From the NCBI RefSeq assembly GCF_037975245.1, contig NC_092576.1, forward strand, positions 12,989,611 to 13,053,610: a DNA stretch of 64,000 nt. Direction: 5' to 3'. The stretch comes from Apostichopus japonicus (lineage: Eukaryota > Echinodermata > Holothuroidea > Aspidochirotida > Stichopodidae). Position numbers and translations under genes: made by a program. Below are positions 43,950 to 57,152 of the stretch, one piece after another. The notes beneath the pieces are model-generated. The model did no database searches and was not told the origin of the DNA. It saw only the letters and a program-made list of their open reading frames with translations. Position 1 is the first letter of the stretch; the number at the start of each line of letters is the position of its first letter.

Positions 43950-46900
43950 GGGGTGCTCTGTGTTACTGGTAGTGGGTCAGCTTCCTTTTCGTTACACCTA
44001 GGATAATTATTTCACACATTTTGATCTTCAACCAGTCACATTGCTCGATCTACTTGCTCTTTGGAAAATGTGTTTGGTTGGTTTGATTGGTCAGGGTTCT
44101 TCTTACTACGGAATGCTATTCATCCAAAAGTGTTGTTCCCTGTGAGCAGTGAACTTGGGCAAGTTCAAATGACTTGAGCCAAGTTTTGTTCCGTGACCAA
44201 TGTCAATGGGAATTAAGTGTGTAAAAATCTTGATCATTCCGCATGTTATATATATATATATGGGATTTTTCCGTAAGCGGAGCGAAATTGTGGAGGCCCA
44301 TGGATTCTTGAGAAAATACGTATGAAAGTCTTAATATAGTTTAAAAATAATGTTAAAGTTTGCTTTTCAGTAATGTTATTAAAAGCAGTAATTGGAATCT
44401 TAGTGACTATAACTAAGGTCAAAACATGAACATAACATTTTGTTGAGAAGTAATAACTTCTTATGCAAATTGTTGTTTTTCTTTCATGAACGTTCATCAT
44501 GGGGCATTTCTTTTTTGTGAGGTGCAGGCGTAGGATATGCCCAGGGCTAGGCCTTTCCAATTGGCAGGTGTATACTGAAGGTCTTCAAGTTACGTACGTC
44601 TTACGGCTTTTGAAATAGTGGCCATGCCGGATAACCGTTAAACGGTCTAAATGGTTAATGGGATTAACTGAAATTACACAACCCTAATAAGTAACCCTTA
44701 AATAAAAATTGTAAACATCAGTCAAATCTCTTACTGTTTCACTTGTTACAAGACGTGTCTGTCACATATTTCAAGCCATCCTGCCCTCTGCAGCAGACCA
44801 CTTTAAACATATCTTAAAGAAGTCTTTAGCATACCTTTGCAAGGGAAGTACCAGACTGAAAAGTTGTCTATAGTTCATAGAACTTTCTGAACCAGCGCTT
44901 TTGGTGCTTTTGTTTTCAGAGCTTTCTTCTGCCCTTCTCTGTCTTGCTGAGGGCTAAGTGCCTATTGACAAAGTAAATGAAACAGTGAAGACCACTGAAA
45001 TACCATTTTATTTGTGCATATAATATCAATCGATCCTTCACATAGCACGAACAGTCACTGTTTACCCTTACCTATTAGTAGTTTTCAGGTGACAGGTCAT
45101 ATACTCGATAGTTTTGCAAACGCCCTCTATTTAAAGGCGCTGCGCTATTTGTGCGATTCCCCCTCGCAACGAACGAACTGATCGCACGTGCGCGAACATT
45201 ATCTCATATTATTTCAAACGTATTACGAATTAAAATGACACAAGGGCATGGGCTTTCCGGTTAACTTCTTTCTTTAAGTAACTATCATACATCTTGGGTC
45301 TGTATAAGGTGCTATTTAAATATATTGATTTTCATAATTTTTTTGGGGGAAATTGAAGCTGTTTTGCGTAATTTCAGTTTCATCAGGCTCACTCACTCAA
45401 TGACAGCTCACAAAGGTGAATTAAATGATTTATGGCAAATAATCTTTACTATAACCCTGTGAGATCCAAGACAAATTGACTCCGTAGCTCAGAATAACCC
45501 CTTTACAGGCCCAGCACTTTTCCAACTTTAGTCACTTGCAAAAACAAGGCAAATACCTTAAAAAATGCTGAAATATTTGGAGCTAAAATCACTTTTTCAC
45601 AACCATCTTTTCTGAATTAGAGTTCACATTAGTTTACTGTACAGGCTTATGAGAGTAGCCCAGTAATAATGGCTGACAATACAGCATTAATACTACAGGG
45701 ACTATGTTGTGTCCTTATCAGTCAGTAGTGGCAGCTGGATTCCTGGAAGGGGTGTGGAGGGAGGGTGGGTGGCATAGAGGGACCTGGGGCACAGTTACCA
45801 GTAGTGGAAGAATGGGGATTTGAGGCACAAGTATTGGTAGATAACAAAATTACTACTGAAATGGTGATGTATAATAAAGCAAAATATAGTTTGGTAAAAA
45901 GTATTAAGAAAATATAAATCCTCCCCCCCCCCAGTATATGTAGAGATAGGTTTAACAGTGTTATGATTGAGACTATTGTACCTACTTTGGATATGCCCCT
46001 GGTTATGTTAGTTCTTACAAATATTTGCAATGTGTAAATCAAGCAATGAACAATGTAAAACTGACTGGGCCATATAGAGGGCAAACCAAACTACCAATTG
46101 ATGTATCCAGCCCTTGGTTGGTGACGATCACTATATAACTCAATTTGTGGGTGGAAGGAGAAGGGGAATTTGGGGATGTGGGGGGGGGTGGATGGGTAGT
46201 GGGTGCTTATCGGAAGAATTCAGGATCGCTCCTCTCTTTTCTAACTGTAGTATTCTTTGTCAGAAATTTCAAAATAAAAATGAAAGATATATGATTGTGT
46301 TCAGATCTGTAACTGTCTTGCAGTGGAATTTTAATCAGCAATTTTCGAATGAAATTTCAGATTGCTATGGCAAACAATGGACATTGTCCAGGGGAGGTGG
46401 TGGGTGGGAAGAGAGGGGGGGCATGGGAAAAGTTAGGAATATCGGTGTAAACATAGAATTCCTTTTTTCGATATTCCAGTCAAGTAAGAAAGTTTGGTGC
46501 CAAAGCATACAGAATAAGTTTTTTTTAATTTTTTTAAATTTTATTATTGTATCAGTTTATTTTTGTCTTCTAAAAAAGGAACATTTTCGTTTTCCTTTAT
46601 ATTTGAATTGATTTGTTTATTTTGAATTGTTGATTTATTTGAATTATTAATATTGAATTATTATTTGCATTATTATTATTATTATTGTGAATTTATTTGA
46701 ATTGTTTAACATGAGGATAACTTTGCCTTAGTATGTAACAAACTTAATCATGCAGGCGTAAAAAATAAATGAAATCAAAAATATATTCATCTATTCATAC
46801 CTTAAAGAATATGTACAAACTGCTCCACCTTTTGGACAGTGAGATGTGTGTTTAATGGAGTAGATTGATGCCAATATACTTTCTAAGTAACTAATACAAA

Positions 46901-47600
46901 GGTTTCAATTGTTTAAGAGAGAAACAAATAAAACACCTTTTAAATTAAAGCAAGTATATTTCTTCTCTCTTTTGTTTTTAGTTTGAAAGTTATTATTATT
47001 TTTTTAATCTGCCTCTCAAGAGTGCAGAGGTTGTGTTCATGGAGAGATAATACCTGGAATATCTTCAAAGCAGGGGTGCCACCACCATATTTGGTATACT
47101 GGGGAGGGGGGGGTGATGGCTAAGATTTTATGCTGCCCAAGGGCGGGGGGTGTTAGGGTGTCCCCTTCCCCTTATGAGAAATTAGGAAAATATTTGGCAA
47201 AATCAGGATTGATTTGATGCCAAAAAGTAGTGCCTGACTTTGCAATTTATGAAACAATGTTGCCGACCTTTTCTGGGTCCACGTGCTACACAGTGTTGTG
47301 AAAAACCTTACAAGGGACCATAAACAAGCAGTGCCCCCTTATTGTTAAAAATGCCCCTTTTCCCTTTTTCGTAATTAAAACGTACCGTTTTGTTATTTCC
47401 ACCAATTGGTACATTAAAAAAATGTAATTAGAGAGTACTCAGTTAATTTCAAAATGAAAAACAAAAGTAATTAATAAACGTGAACTTTTCTTGATAATGA
47501 AACAAAGCATCCAAACTCTTTAATTTGTAGCCACGGGCAGGCGCTGGAAGATTCCAAATTTTGTCCGCAAGATTTGAGGTAAACGTTTTGGTTTGCCCCC
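43950..47600. other. Unassigned intergenic sequence
   Basis: About 3.6 kb without a supported gene. It includes short AT repeats (44250), G-rich runs (46160-46200, 46390-46430, 47100-47160) and ATT repeats near 46670. TGTAACGAAAAGGAAGC on the minus strand near 43997 may mark an LTR start. Confidence 0.4.
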
Positions 47601-47607
47601 TCAAGAA

Positions 47608-47922
47608 CTTTCGACTCAAAAAATTTCTATTTTTGTTACAATTACCGTTCGTTATAAATACATTTCTTTATCGTCGTAGACTGTTTTTTTTTTACAAATT
47701 TTCTTATTGTTATTGCTACTGACAATACTGTTTTGTTCGACGTCTCTCCCACAAATTTTTTGCTAGCTTATTTGGCTTAAAAAAGAAATGAACAGGTCTC
47801 AAAATTTCTATTTTGGTTAAAATAATCTTTTCGTATGAATACATTTTTTATCGACGTAGGTTGTGGCTTTTTTTTAAATTTTCTTATTATTTTTATTTCT
47901 ACTGACAATACTATTTTTGTTT
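47608..47922. repeat. Two-copy direct repeat, about 185-bp spacing
   Basis: CTCAAAAAATTTCTATTTTTG ... TCGTCGTAGACTGT ... ACTGACAATACTGTTTTGTT (47608-47747) is matched by CTCAAAATTTCTATTTTGG ... TCGACGTAGGTTGT ... ACTGACAATACTATTTTTGTT (47792-47922), with about 80-85% similarity by eye. Confidence 0.75.
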
Positions 47923-47929
47923 AGTTGGA

Positions 47930-48235
47930 ATGTATTGTGCATATAAAGATAATTCAATTAACAGCCACTTAACCGCTGAACCTTGACGCCGTATGCAATG
48001 GGTATACAGAGCCGGGGAGATCCCCGGTCTTGTTCTAAACTTTGCGTTAGATCTATTCAAAAGAACCGTAAAGAGATTTGTTTTTCTACGTGCAGGAGCA
48101 CACACTGTTAATAGGACTATCATGTGAAAATTCATAAAGTCACGCCAGTAAACACATGCAACAGCTAATACGTGTAATGCAGCCTATATAGGGGGAAAAA
48201 ATACGCAATAACAACTTGTGCGCCATGTTGATTTG
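47930..48235. other. Unassigned intergenic sequence
   Basis: No supported feature. Confidence 0.4.
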
Positions 48236-48238
48236 GAT

Positions 48239-48574
48239 AATAATAATGATAATAATAATATTCCGCTTTTATATAGCGCTTTATACCAGCAATATGTCTC
48301 TCAGAGACATATTGCTTGAAGCGCTTTACAGACGATATGTTAGCACTGGTCAATGATAACCTGTCCCAGAGACAATCCCTCCAGTCGGCTGCGGTTATAT
48401 ACTGCGCCCAGTGACAAGTTACCTCACAGGTACCCATTTAACCCCTGGGTGGAGATAGGCAATTGAGATAAAGCATCTTGCCCAAGGACACAACGTAATG
48501 AACTTAGGCAGGAATCGAACCGGCAATCCTTGGAACACGAGTCCGATGCCTTAGCCAATTGGCCACCACGCTCT
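48239..48574 (-). repeat. tRNA-derived SINE, copy 2
   Basis: Full-length reverse copy: ATAATAATGATAATAATAAT tail, TATATAGCGCTTTATACC, body with GCCCAGTGACAAGTTACC, head with the B-box complement GGAATCGAACC and CCAATTGGCCACCACGCTC. Confidence 0.88.
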
Positions 48575-48579
48575 GTACG

Positions 48580-49515
48580 TGGATGTCCGTGGCTCTGTTT
48601 TTTGCCACTGTGTCGTTTCATACTACATAATGATGTTTAATGTTATTACGCCCGATTCCGTGTACCGTATGTGTTTTGGTACACAGGCAGCGGCAGTGAC
48701 ATGGACAGAAAATCAATGATGGGGAGGAGAGTGGGGATGGGGGAGGGGGAGGGGGTTGGCGGCGACGGCAAAATCCCAAATTTCCCCGACCGACTGATTT
48801 ATATATATGGATAAAACCTTTAATAATAATAAAAATGATAATAAGTTGTAGGTGAATCAAACCAGGTTTGACGAATGAAGGCTGTGTTTTGGATGTATGC
48901 GATTCGCCATAGTTGGGTGGGTGATTTTTATGGGGGGGGGGGCGGGGGATGGGGGGGAAACAAATAAAAAACAAATAAATAAATACAAATAAACAAATAA
49001 AAAATAAGAGGTCAAATCTGAATATATCGATGAAAATATGTATATATTGAGGTCTTAACTCAAAAGTTGTGCCAATGTATAAATTTGAATTTTGGAAAAT
49101 GATAACATTACCAAATAAATATTTAATAAGTTTTAAAATGATTTTTTTTCCTTTATTTTGGGTAAGACGAAGATATGAAATATGTCTTTTAAACGTGCAG
49201 TGGGGAAAACACCAGCTGAATCAACGTACTAATCGGTTCCTAGTTCCGAGATGGTTATATTAGATTTGGCCTTAAAGTAGGGACTTTTTGTTTTTGTGTA
49301 CAGTAATACAAATAGCCTAGTTACAATGCTTCGTTGACTTAACTTCCGTCGTGCCAATCTGCTAATTAGCATATGAATACTTGATCACGTATCAGCGACG
49401 TGGATATGCATGGCAAATGAATATACGAAACGTGTAAGCTAGCTCTCTCCATCAAAGATATATACTCATAACAGAGATTGCTGTCCCAGTGGCTCGTGTG
49501 TATATACATAGCCTA
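48580..49515. other. Unassigned intergenic sequence
   Basis: G-rich stretches at 48715-48765 and 48930-48960, AAATA repeats near 48965-49010. No supported gene. Confidence 0.4.
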
Positions 49516-49518
49516 TAT

Positions 49519-49967
49519 ACTGTGGCGGACTGGCCACACGGGCATGTTAGTTCGTAACACAAGAACGTGCTATTGGCAACCCGTCCGTGCTAACGGACTT
49601 TACGTAGATTTTTTCCCCCATTGTTTTCAAGCATGTTGTCACAAAATGCTTGAAAAACTAAATAAAATCCACTCTCAAACATATATTTTTGTCTATATTT
49701 GTTTACGTTTTAACTTTTCTTAGTTTAATCAAGGGTTGCTTCTGGAAAATTATTTTTGGGTCCTTTTTAAATTTGAGAAATATAGCACCATTTTGCATCC
49801 AGGCATTCCTTGACTTCAAAAAATCTCAATGGGGAGGGGACCACCCCTCCCCTTAGACCCCTCCCCCAGGACGGCGATCACTACCGGTATGTAAGTATAT
49901 CAAAGAATAATGGCCCGGTCTTAGGTGAAAAATGCCCGGGCCGGTTTTGAGAACCAGTCCGCCCCTG
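49519..49967. mobile_element. Probable hAT-type MITE (CTGTGGCGGACTGGCC ends)
   Basis: Left CTGTGGCGGACTGGCC and right AACCAGTCCGCCCCTG are inverted repeats. The interior ends in the CCACCCCTCCCCTTAGACCC stretch seen in similar elements here. A clean 8-bp duplication was not found. Confidence 0.65.
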
Positions 49968-49969
49968 GC

Positions 49970-51735
49970 TGTGGGTTACTATTGAGGACTAGTACCAGTG
50001 AAACAAAGATGGCGGTTGTTGGGGCGGGAACGAGTTCACTTCAAAGAGAATCGCTTTCGTCGGATATCCTTCTCATTAATACAAATCGATACCGTGGTGT
50101 CAACCGTCAGTCATATTATACCCTATATACAGTGTACGTTCAGTAGGTAATGGCGTATGCCCGTACTTGTTGTTATATATACGTATATGAGTATATTCCT
50201 ACAGGTGAATCCCATAGGAAAAGTATTGTAGGACCATGGATCTATGAGTTTTGGAGAAAACAACGTATCGAATTCCATTTTTGGGGTAAACATTAATGAA
50301 AACAAAAAGGTTTTATCGTTTGTGTGGGGGTATTTGTATGGGTTGTTTTTGTACGTTAATTAGCACACAATAACCGCATAGGTATATCTAACCATGGAGC
50401 TATAATCTGTTTATAGCTCCACGATCTAACGTAGTCGCGGAGCTCATGCGGAGAAAACACAGGCGGTGGTGTTATAGTACTTAATTGACAACAGAGCACC
50501 ATAAAATACAAAGAAAAAATAAACGCGAGAAAGAATGCCACCATGAATTGTTTATGCACAAGCAATCATACGGTATGCAAAAACTACGATAACTTTTAAG
50601 TGGCATGAGAAACATCGTTTATTATATCAAACTTGTCGGCCGGTAGGTCAGTTGGAGAAACGTTTGAAAGTGTTCCGCTTTAGTAAATTAACTTTTACTT
50701 CAAGTAGGTATTTCACGTTCCGATCTGCACCCTACCCCCACCCCTCCCCCACCCCTCCCCACCCACCCCCCATTCTTTAGTGCATTGTGTACAGGCGCCA
50801 AAACGTAACATATACTTTATATACAATGTCGCTTGACAGCAATGGTGTATCTCCCCCTCCCCTTTTTAAAGAGGAATGGCTGTCTAACCTATATGTCCCG
50901 CACCACAATTTAATTGTTCCATTGACTTACACACTAAACTCGCCACTTTCAAGACCTGCAAAAACATAGATAAAAAAAATCTTTGATATCACCTTCGATC
51001 CTCCCTATTTTTACACCATCTTTAACTTTAAAATTACGCTTTTTCATATAAAGGCAGAAAAACAAAACACAAACAATTTTGGTAACTGATAGTATGTTAT
51101 AAAACAAGCATTACATTAGGTACTTTTACCTTTCTCCGACAATGGTTAACCTTTCGAGCGGATGTACACTACTCTAATAGTGGTACCTATAGTGAGTTAT
51201 AACACTTCCCGCTTCTTGTTCCTTCTTCTGTCATACTCCTCCTCCCCACCCCACCCCCCCCCTTTTTTGCATACATCGATGTTTTGTGTTAATACAACAC
51301 GACACGTCGAATGGCACCTCTTTAGCTCGGTAAAATCAGTGTCTGTGGTTTAGTCCCCTCTATGATTTTTTTGGGTCGTACCACTTTCACACTTGACTGC
51401 TCTTTTTAAAGGGAGCATATAACAAATTGATTAACCTTGACGTCTAAGTCACCCCCAAAAGAGAGAAAAAGGTAAAAAGAAGGGAAAAGCCAGAATAAAT
51501 TCGCTTCGTACATTACAAACACGAAGGTTGTTTGATTTGGCATTCAGGCGAGAACACAGTGTCCTACATTCAGTGTTTCTTGTGGCTGTTGGTATTAGAC
51601 TACATTTCCTAATTTCGGAGATAATTAATTTCTTTTCTTTTTTAATTTCAAGTCGTGAGAAATAGACAACGGATTGTTTTGCCTTGTTTATTTTGTGTCT
51701 TTCTTAGCATATTATAACAAGAAGGAGAATTAATA
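49970..51735. other. Unassigned sequence upstream of the receptor-like gene
   Basis: No supported exon. C-rich tract at 50731-50772. It would include the promoter of the gene starting at 51743, but no TATA or initiator can be called with confidence. Confidence 0.4.
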
Positions 51736-51742
51736 TTCGCCC

Positions 51743-51820
51743 ATGGATTCATTGGTTGGACTGCTTGTTTGGTGCGCGGTGCTAGTAACTTCGGACGGAG
51801 CTTTGCAGGGGGGTACAGAT
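51743..51820 (+). CDS. Putative first coding exon with signal peptide, HYR-domain receptor-like gene
   Basis: The ATG in context GCCCATGG opens 26 codons, MDSLVGLLVWCAVLVTSDGA and then LQGGTD, followed by G|GTGAGA, a good donor leaving phase 1. Residues 4-16 are hydrophobic with small residues after them, as in a cleavable signal peptide. Phase 1 matches the acceptor phase of the exon at 54249. Linking it to downstream exons is inference from phase, strand and spacing. A cDNA would be needed to prove it. Confidence 0.6.
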
Positions 51821-53935
51821 GGTGAGATATATATGCTATGTTTAAGTTTTTACAGTTTATGTCATTCACAGTATCTATACAGCCGTAGCAGCCTAGCGTA
51901 TGTATCGCTTAAAAAATGTTGCTTGTTTTGTTGAGTTAATTGTTTTTCTTATCTTACTTTTGGTTTAGACAAAAAAAAAGAAACATGTTAGAATTGATGA
52001 GGACAGGTAGGGGGTTAGGGATAAGGGGTATGGGGTATGGGAAGGAGGTAGGGGAGAGAATAGGAATGGTAGTTAGACACAGCGGTGTGTGGGAGGGTGG
52101 TGTTAGGGTGGGGAATGAACATTCAACATGCCCTACCGGGATAAACTTTTTTGTTTCATAGAGAAGTGGCAGAGGGGTTGGTGAGGGTGAGAGGAGTGGT
52201 GGGAAATCGAGATCGGACCACGAGGAAGAATATGTCACTTTACTCTTTCTTGGGGGCAAAGTCTACGTAAGTGATACTTCCACGAGTTTTGTGGATATAT
52301 ATTTTTTTCTGGTGGATGGAAGCCCATAGACCTGATCTATCCTTACCATACTCCACTACTCAAGTGGTTGCTTTGCGAGTACAATCAATTTGTTCATAAT
52401 AACTTAACTGTACAACATAATTACCGTACTACTTCATAGGAATATAAGCCTGAAGAAGTGGTGTTAAAACTGGCAAACAGATTTAGAATACTTTTGATCA
52501 AAATAATAATGTGGAGATTGTCTTACGCGGCAAATATCATTTGTTTATAGTTGTTTAAATATACGTGCAAGCCCCTGGGAATTATATTGAAGTGAGCTAT
52601 TTTTCAACTGGAAGACTTCCTCGATAAGGCAAAATTATATCATGTTGACTTTTCGGTGCCACGGCATCCCTTCGATTCCAGAGAGCTCATAGCCCCCCCC
52701 CCCACCACACCAGCCCCACCAGCACTCCTCTTTTCCCTTCCTGTCGTGCTGGTATTGCCTGGATTAAATGTTGCCAATCACACACACACACACACAATCG
52801 CACACACACAAATGGATGCGACATATTTTGAAACGAAACAAATGTTGTATATTTTACTATTTCAGAATTATTCTTCATTTGACCTTATGTATAGTATAAA
52901 CATATACAAACAGACTAGGAAGTAAAGGAAGGGTGAGGGGCTAATGGCATTGCCATCACCCCCCCCCCCCCTCCATCTGCACCCACCCAATCCCAGCCCT
53001 CTTGCAAAGAGAAAGGCTTGCTTTATATTTCTAAGGAGGAGATGAAGAACGAAAGAAAGCTAAAAGCGAAAGGGGGGTGGGGGAGGGGAGGGTGGGAAGG
53101 GAGAGAAGAAAGCATCATACAAGGGACGAGAGAGTCACCTTGTGCCCGGGGGTCAATGACGTAACCGGCGAAACTTCTTGCACTGTTAATTTTTCGTGAA
53201 GTTTGTGAAGTTAAATGTCAATTTTGACGAAAGGAGCAAAAGAGGGGAAGACGAAAATTTGGAAAAGTATAATCACGGGCCGTGCAACTGTGTACGACTT
53301 GGCTCGTATATGAGTGTGTCTGTGTGTGTGTGGATTCGTAGGGAGGTGGGGAGGGGGCGGGTGGGGAGGGGAGCAATCAGGGGGGTACGTTACCATGGCT
53401 CGGGATCAATAAGAGGCCGGGAAAAATATGGGCTGTAATTTTATTTTCATAATATGTACTTGAAGTCTTCTGAAAAAGAGGGCCCACGCAAGTTTTTTCC
53501 CATAAATAGGTATATACAGGTATAAAGCAGATACTGATATCATCTGACAAGACAACGAATTTTTGAATATGCCATTCTCTCACCTATAACAAGTTATGAT
53601 ATTTAACGATTCCCCAGCATGTGGGAGGGACAAAGGCAGGATATAGGATGATGTGTCATTGGAGTAGTGGAAGTGGGGGAGGGGGTTGGGACCGTGAGAG
53701 GGGGTTGGGAGCTGGAAAACACATTAGTTCTCAACTTCGTGACCCGACATTGTTTTTAAATGTAAGATATGGAAATAATAACTTAGTGTTCCCATCTTGT
53801 GTTGCAGTTTTAAAGGCAGTAAGACGTTTTAGTATTAATATTGGTTCCTGTGTAAAAAAAAGGATAAAAAATGGCAAAGTAGATATCTTTTAGATATAAA
53901 GCACATTTGTCAATTTTGCCATGATATCAATTTAA
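51821..53935. other. Putative intron 1 of the receptor-like gene
   Basis: Contains GGGTTAGGG-like and G-rich runs (52005-52110), an ACAC block (52782-52810), a C-rich run (52960-52972) and GT/G-rich sequence (53310-53375). No additional exon was recognised. Confidence 0.4.
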
Positions 53936-53937
53936 TT

Positions 53938-54154
53938 ATTATGATTATGATTACGATTATGATTATGATTATGATTATGATGTTGATGATTATGATGATT
54001 ATGATTATGGTTATCATTATGATTATGATTATGATTATGGTTATCATTATGATTATGATTATGATTATGGTTATCATTATGATTATGATTATGATTATTA
54101 TGATTATGATTATTATGATGATTATGATTATGGATGATTGTAATTATGATTATA

Positions 54155-54185
<31 letters not shown>
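53938..54185. repeat. ATGATT microsatellite with ATT end
   Basis: About 200 bases of ATTATG/GATTATGATT hexamer repeats with a threefold GGTTATCATTATGATTATG higher-order pattern, then (TAT)n. It ends about 60 bp before the next exon's acceptor. Confidence 0.95.
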
Positions 54186-54248
54186 GTATTATTCAGACAC
54201 CATAGTAGTAGTAGTAGTAATTAAAGATTATCTTTTCGTCGAGATCAG

Positions 54249-54578
54249 ATCCGGTCGGTATATCCTTCCTCGATTGCGCCGGTTCTTCTGTCCTCGCCAG
54301 AGCACCCACCAGCCAGGAAGAGATAAGCATCTATACCTCGATACCAGAGGTACGGCTGGGGTTCCCCCAGAGGTATCTGGACATGATCAACGACACATAC
54401 GGCGGCGATCACTTCGAGTTTATGAGCGAGCAACAGTTCATATTGGATAACCGTCCCTTGTACGGCGACAAACTCGTGATCGGTGATCAGAGGGACTATG
54501 CTCTCCAGTTTCTGGTAGATGATGGCGACGTACCTACCCGCTGCGGGGGTTGCTTTTATCAAGCATTGGTTCAAAACT
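54249..54578 (+). CDS. Extracellular-domain exon of the receptor-like gene (domain not identified)
   Basis: 330 bases, 110 codons, open throughout, phase 1 at both ends. The acceptor is CTTTTCGTCGAGATCAG and the donor T|GTGAGT. The translation includes [38 protein letters not shown] and [19 protein letters not shown]. The pattern around [11 protein letters not shown] is loosely cadherin-like (Y-x-L-x-V-x-DxG) but lacks calcium-binding motifs such as DXNDN, so I do not name the domain. Only two or three cysteines are present. Codon usage looks coding, with G/C-rich third positions compared with the surrounding AT-rich DNA. Confidence 0.7.
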
Positions 54579-54779
54579 GTGAGTTGCAGAATACATTAAG
54601 TTATAATGAAGATGGCAGGCTGTTTAAAGCGTATCTTAAACCCCCTCCACAGCCCCCTCCCCCTTCCCCCCTCCATAAAATACAAAACAAAATAATAGTT
54701 GAAACCCCATCTTATCTTGTAAGTAATTCGAGGTATGGTTCATTGATCGTAACCACTAAAATGACCCCATCCCTTCGAT

Positions 54780-55008
<229 letters not shown>

Positions 55009-55081
55009 GGTTGGTTGGTTGGCGTCTATCTTGGCGCAGAGTGCTCTACGTCCAGTGGACAGAGCGGAATATGTGTTGATT

Positions 55082-56943
55082 ACGGAATGCCAAATGTATC
55101 AAAAATGTCCAAAACTATATAAGCATGTCCAAAATAATATAAGCATGTCCAAAAAAATATAAGCATGTCCAAAAAAATATAAGCATGTCCAAATTTATAT
55201 AAACATATCGAAACTAATATAAGTATGTCCAAAAATAATATGATCATGCCCAAAATAATATGAGAGTGTCGAAAAATTATATGAACATGTCGAATGTAAC
55301 TGCTAACTTCAACTTTTTAGTGAACATTTTGGCATCTGAATTCACGCCATCTGTTGCAAAATATCCCAAAAAATATAAGCATGTCCAAATTTATATAAAC
55401 ATGTCGAAACCAATATGAGTATGTCCAAAAATAATGAGAGCATGTCCAAAATAATATAAGAGTGTCGAAAGACTATATGAGCATGTCCAAAATATAAAAA
55501 AAGTGTCGAAAAATAATACAAAAGTCTCGAGCGTAACTGCTCGATTCAACTTTGTAATGAACAGTCAGGCGTTTGAATTTTACGCCATATGTTCCAAATA
55601 TCAAACTTTTTATTTTGGTATGCTGAAAACAAAAACACCATATCCAGCGTAACTTAAGACGATATACAGTTCATCCATTACCGTATTAGTGTGTGTGTTA
55701 ATATTTTAATGATATTTCGATCAAGAACGATTTTATTTTCGAGGAAATATTAGTTGAGTTGTTTCGTAGCGAGAGTGATCAACCTGGCCCCAAGGTGCTG
55801 TAACTATCAGTGAGTTTAATACGAAGAACCACTGTGTCCAACATTCCACGCGGTTTAATCAATGATATGTAGTTGGCGAGTTCTTCCCACGTTTCCATCT
55901 TGAAATTTAGTTAAAAGTTGAGAGTGAAGATTAAACGTTGAATACCCCTAACCTAGGCTTATTTTTTTTAAATTCTGGGCTAGTGTCCGACTTCGCCTGG
56001 TAACCGTAATTAAGTGTCACAATTTTCCGTTAAAAAAGTAACACAGTATAGTAGTTCATTTTCACTGTCAACGTACGCATGTGTGATAACTACTGTACGT
56101 TGTTAGCGCTTGTGCATGTTGTACGTACTTCGCACGTGAACTTCTTTGCCTTCGCAACAATATATGAATAATCTCAGCACCTCTAGGCAGGGCGAAACCA
56201 CTCACATTACGTAGGGATGTAAAAAGGAAAAATGTTAGGTGATGGTCTTGTTTTTACATATTTTGAATTATTTGCGTCACAAAAACAGAAGAATGTTTCA
56301 ATAATATATTGTCATAATGATAACCATTGTGTCAGTTGATACAAATTACCTCTAAAGAAGGTATTGTAAGCTAATTTTTTTTCGACATACCAATATAAAA
56401 GTTCGATATTTGAAACATTTGGCGTGACTTCAAACGCCAAAATGTTCATAACAAAGTTGAAGTTAGCAGTTACACTCGAGACTTCTATATTATTATTCGA
56501 CACTCTCATATAATTTTGGGCGTGCTCATATTATATTTTGACATACTTATATGTGTTTGGACATGCGCGTATTATTTTGGACATGCTCATATAGTTTTGA
56601 CATGTCTATATAAATTTGGACATGCTCATATAAGTTTGGACATGCTTATATTTTTTTGGATATTTTGCAACATATGGCGTAACTTAAAACGCCAAAATGT
56701 TCAATACAAAATTGAATTAGGCAGTTACATTTGTCCCTCTTGTATTATTTTTCGACATTCTTTTAATATGTTGGACATGCTCATATAGTCCTTCGACACT
56801 CTCATATTATTTTGGACATGCTCTTATTATTTTTGGACATACTCATATTAGTTTCGACATGTTTATATAAATTTGGACATGCTTATATTATTTTGGACAT
56901 GCTTATATTGTTTTGGACATTTTTGAAACGTATGGCATGCCGT
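55082..56943. mobile_element. Long-arm foldback element 1 (1.86 kb)
   Basis: The ends ACGGAATGCCAAATGTATC and GAAACGTATGGCATGCCGT are inverted. From both ends inward run arms of ~450 bp made of degenerate ~21-bp units: ATAAGCATGTCCAAAA on the left, TTTTGGACATGCTTATAT on the right. Each arm has internal unique landmarks in mirror order, such as GAACATTTTGGCATCTGAAT and GTTGCAAAATATCC on the left versus their complements near 56640-56710 and 56460. The ~0.9 kb centre (55560-56440) has no open frame. Long arms built from short tandem units are the anatomy of FB-type foldback transposons. No target duplication was clear. Confidence 0.85.
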
Positions 56944-56944
56944 A

Positions 56945-57000
56945 GTTGAGACTAGTGGAACACCAGTTGTTACAACTACTAGTGTTTCACTAGTCTCAAC
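56945..57000. repeat. Perfect-looking 56-bp hairpin
   Basis: GTTGAGACTAGTGGAACAC pairs with GTGTTTCACTAGTCTCAAC around a CAGTTGTTACAACTACTA-like centre. It abuts foldback 1 and the AT array. Confidence 0.85.
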
Positions 57001-57006
57001 TAGTAT

Positions 57007-57050
<44 letters not shown>

Positions 57051-57091
57051 ATATATATATATATATATATATATCTATATATATATATATA

Positions 57092-57133
<42 letters not shown>

Positions 57134-57152
57134 TGTATCTATATATATATAT

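Noticed and set aside
45722-46611. Frames of 120 and 165 codons near G-rich tracts
   Set aside because: No domain, splice context or codon bias; low-complexity Gly/Pro segments.
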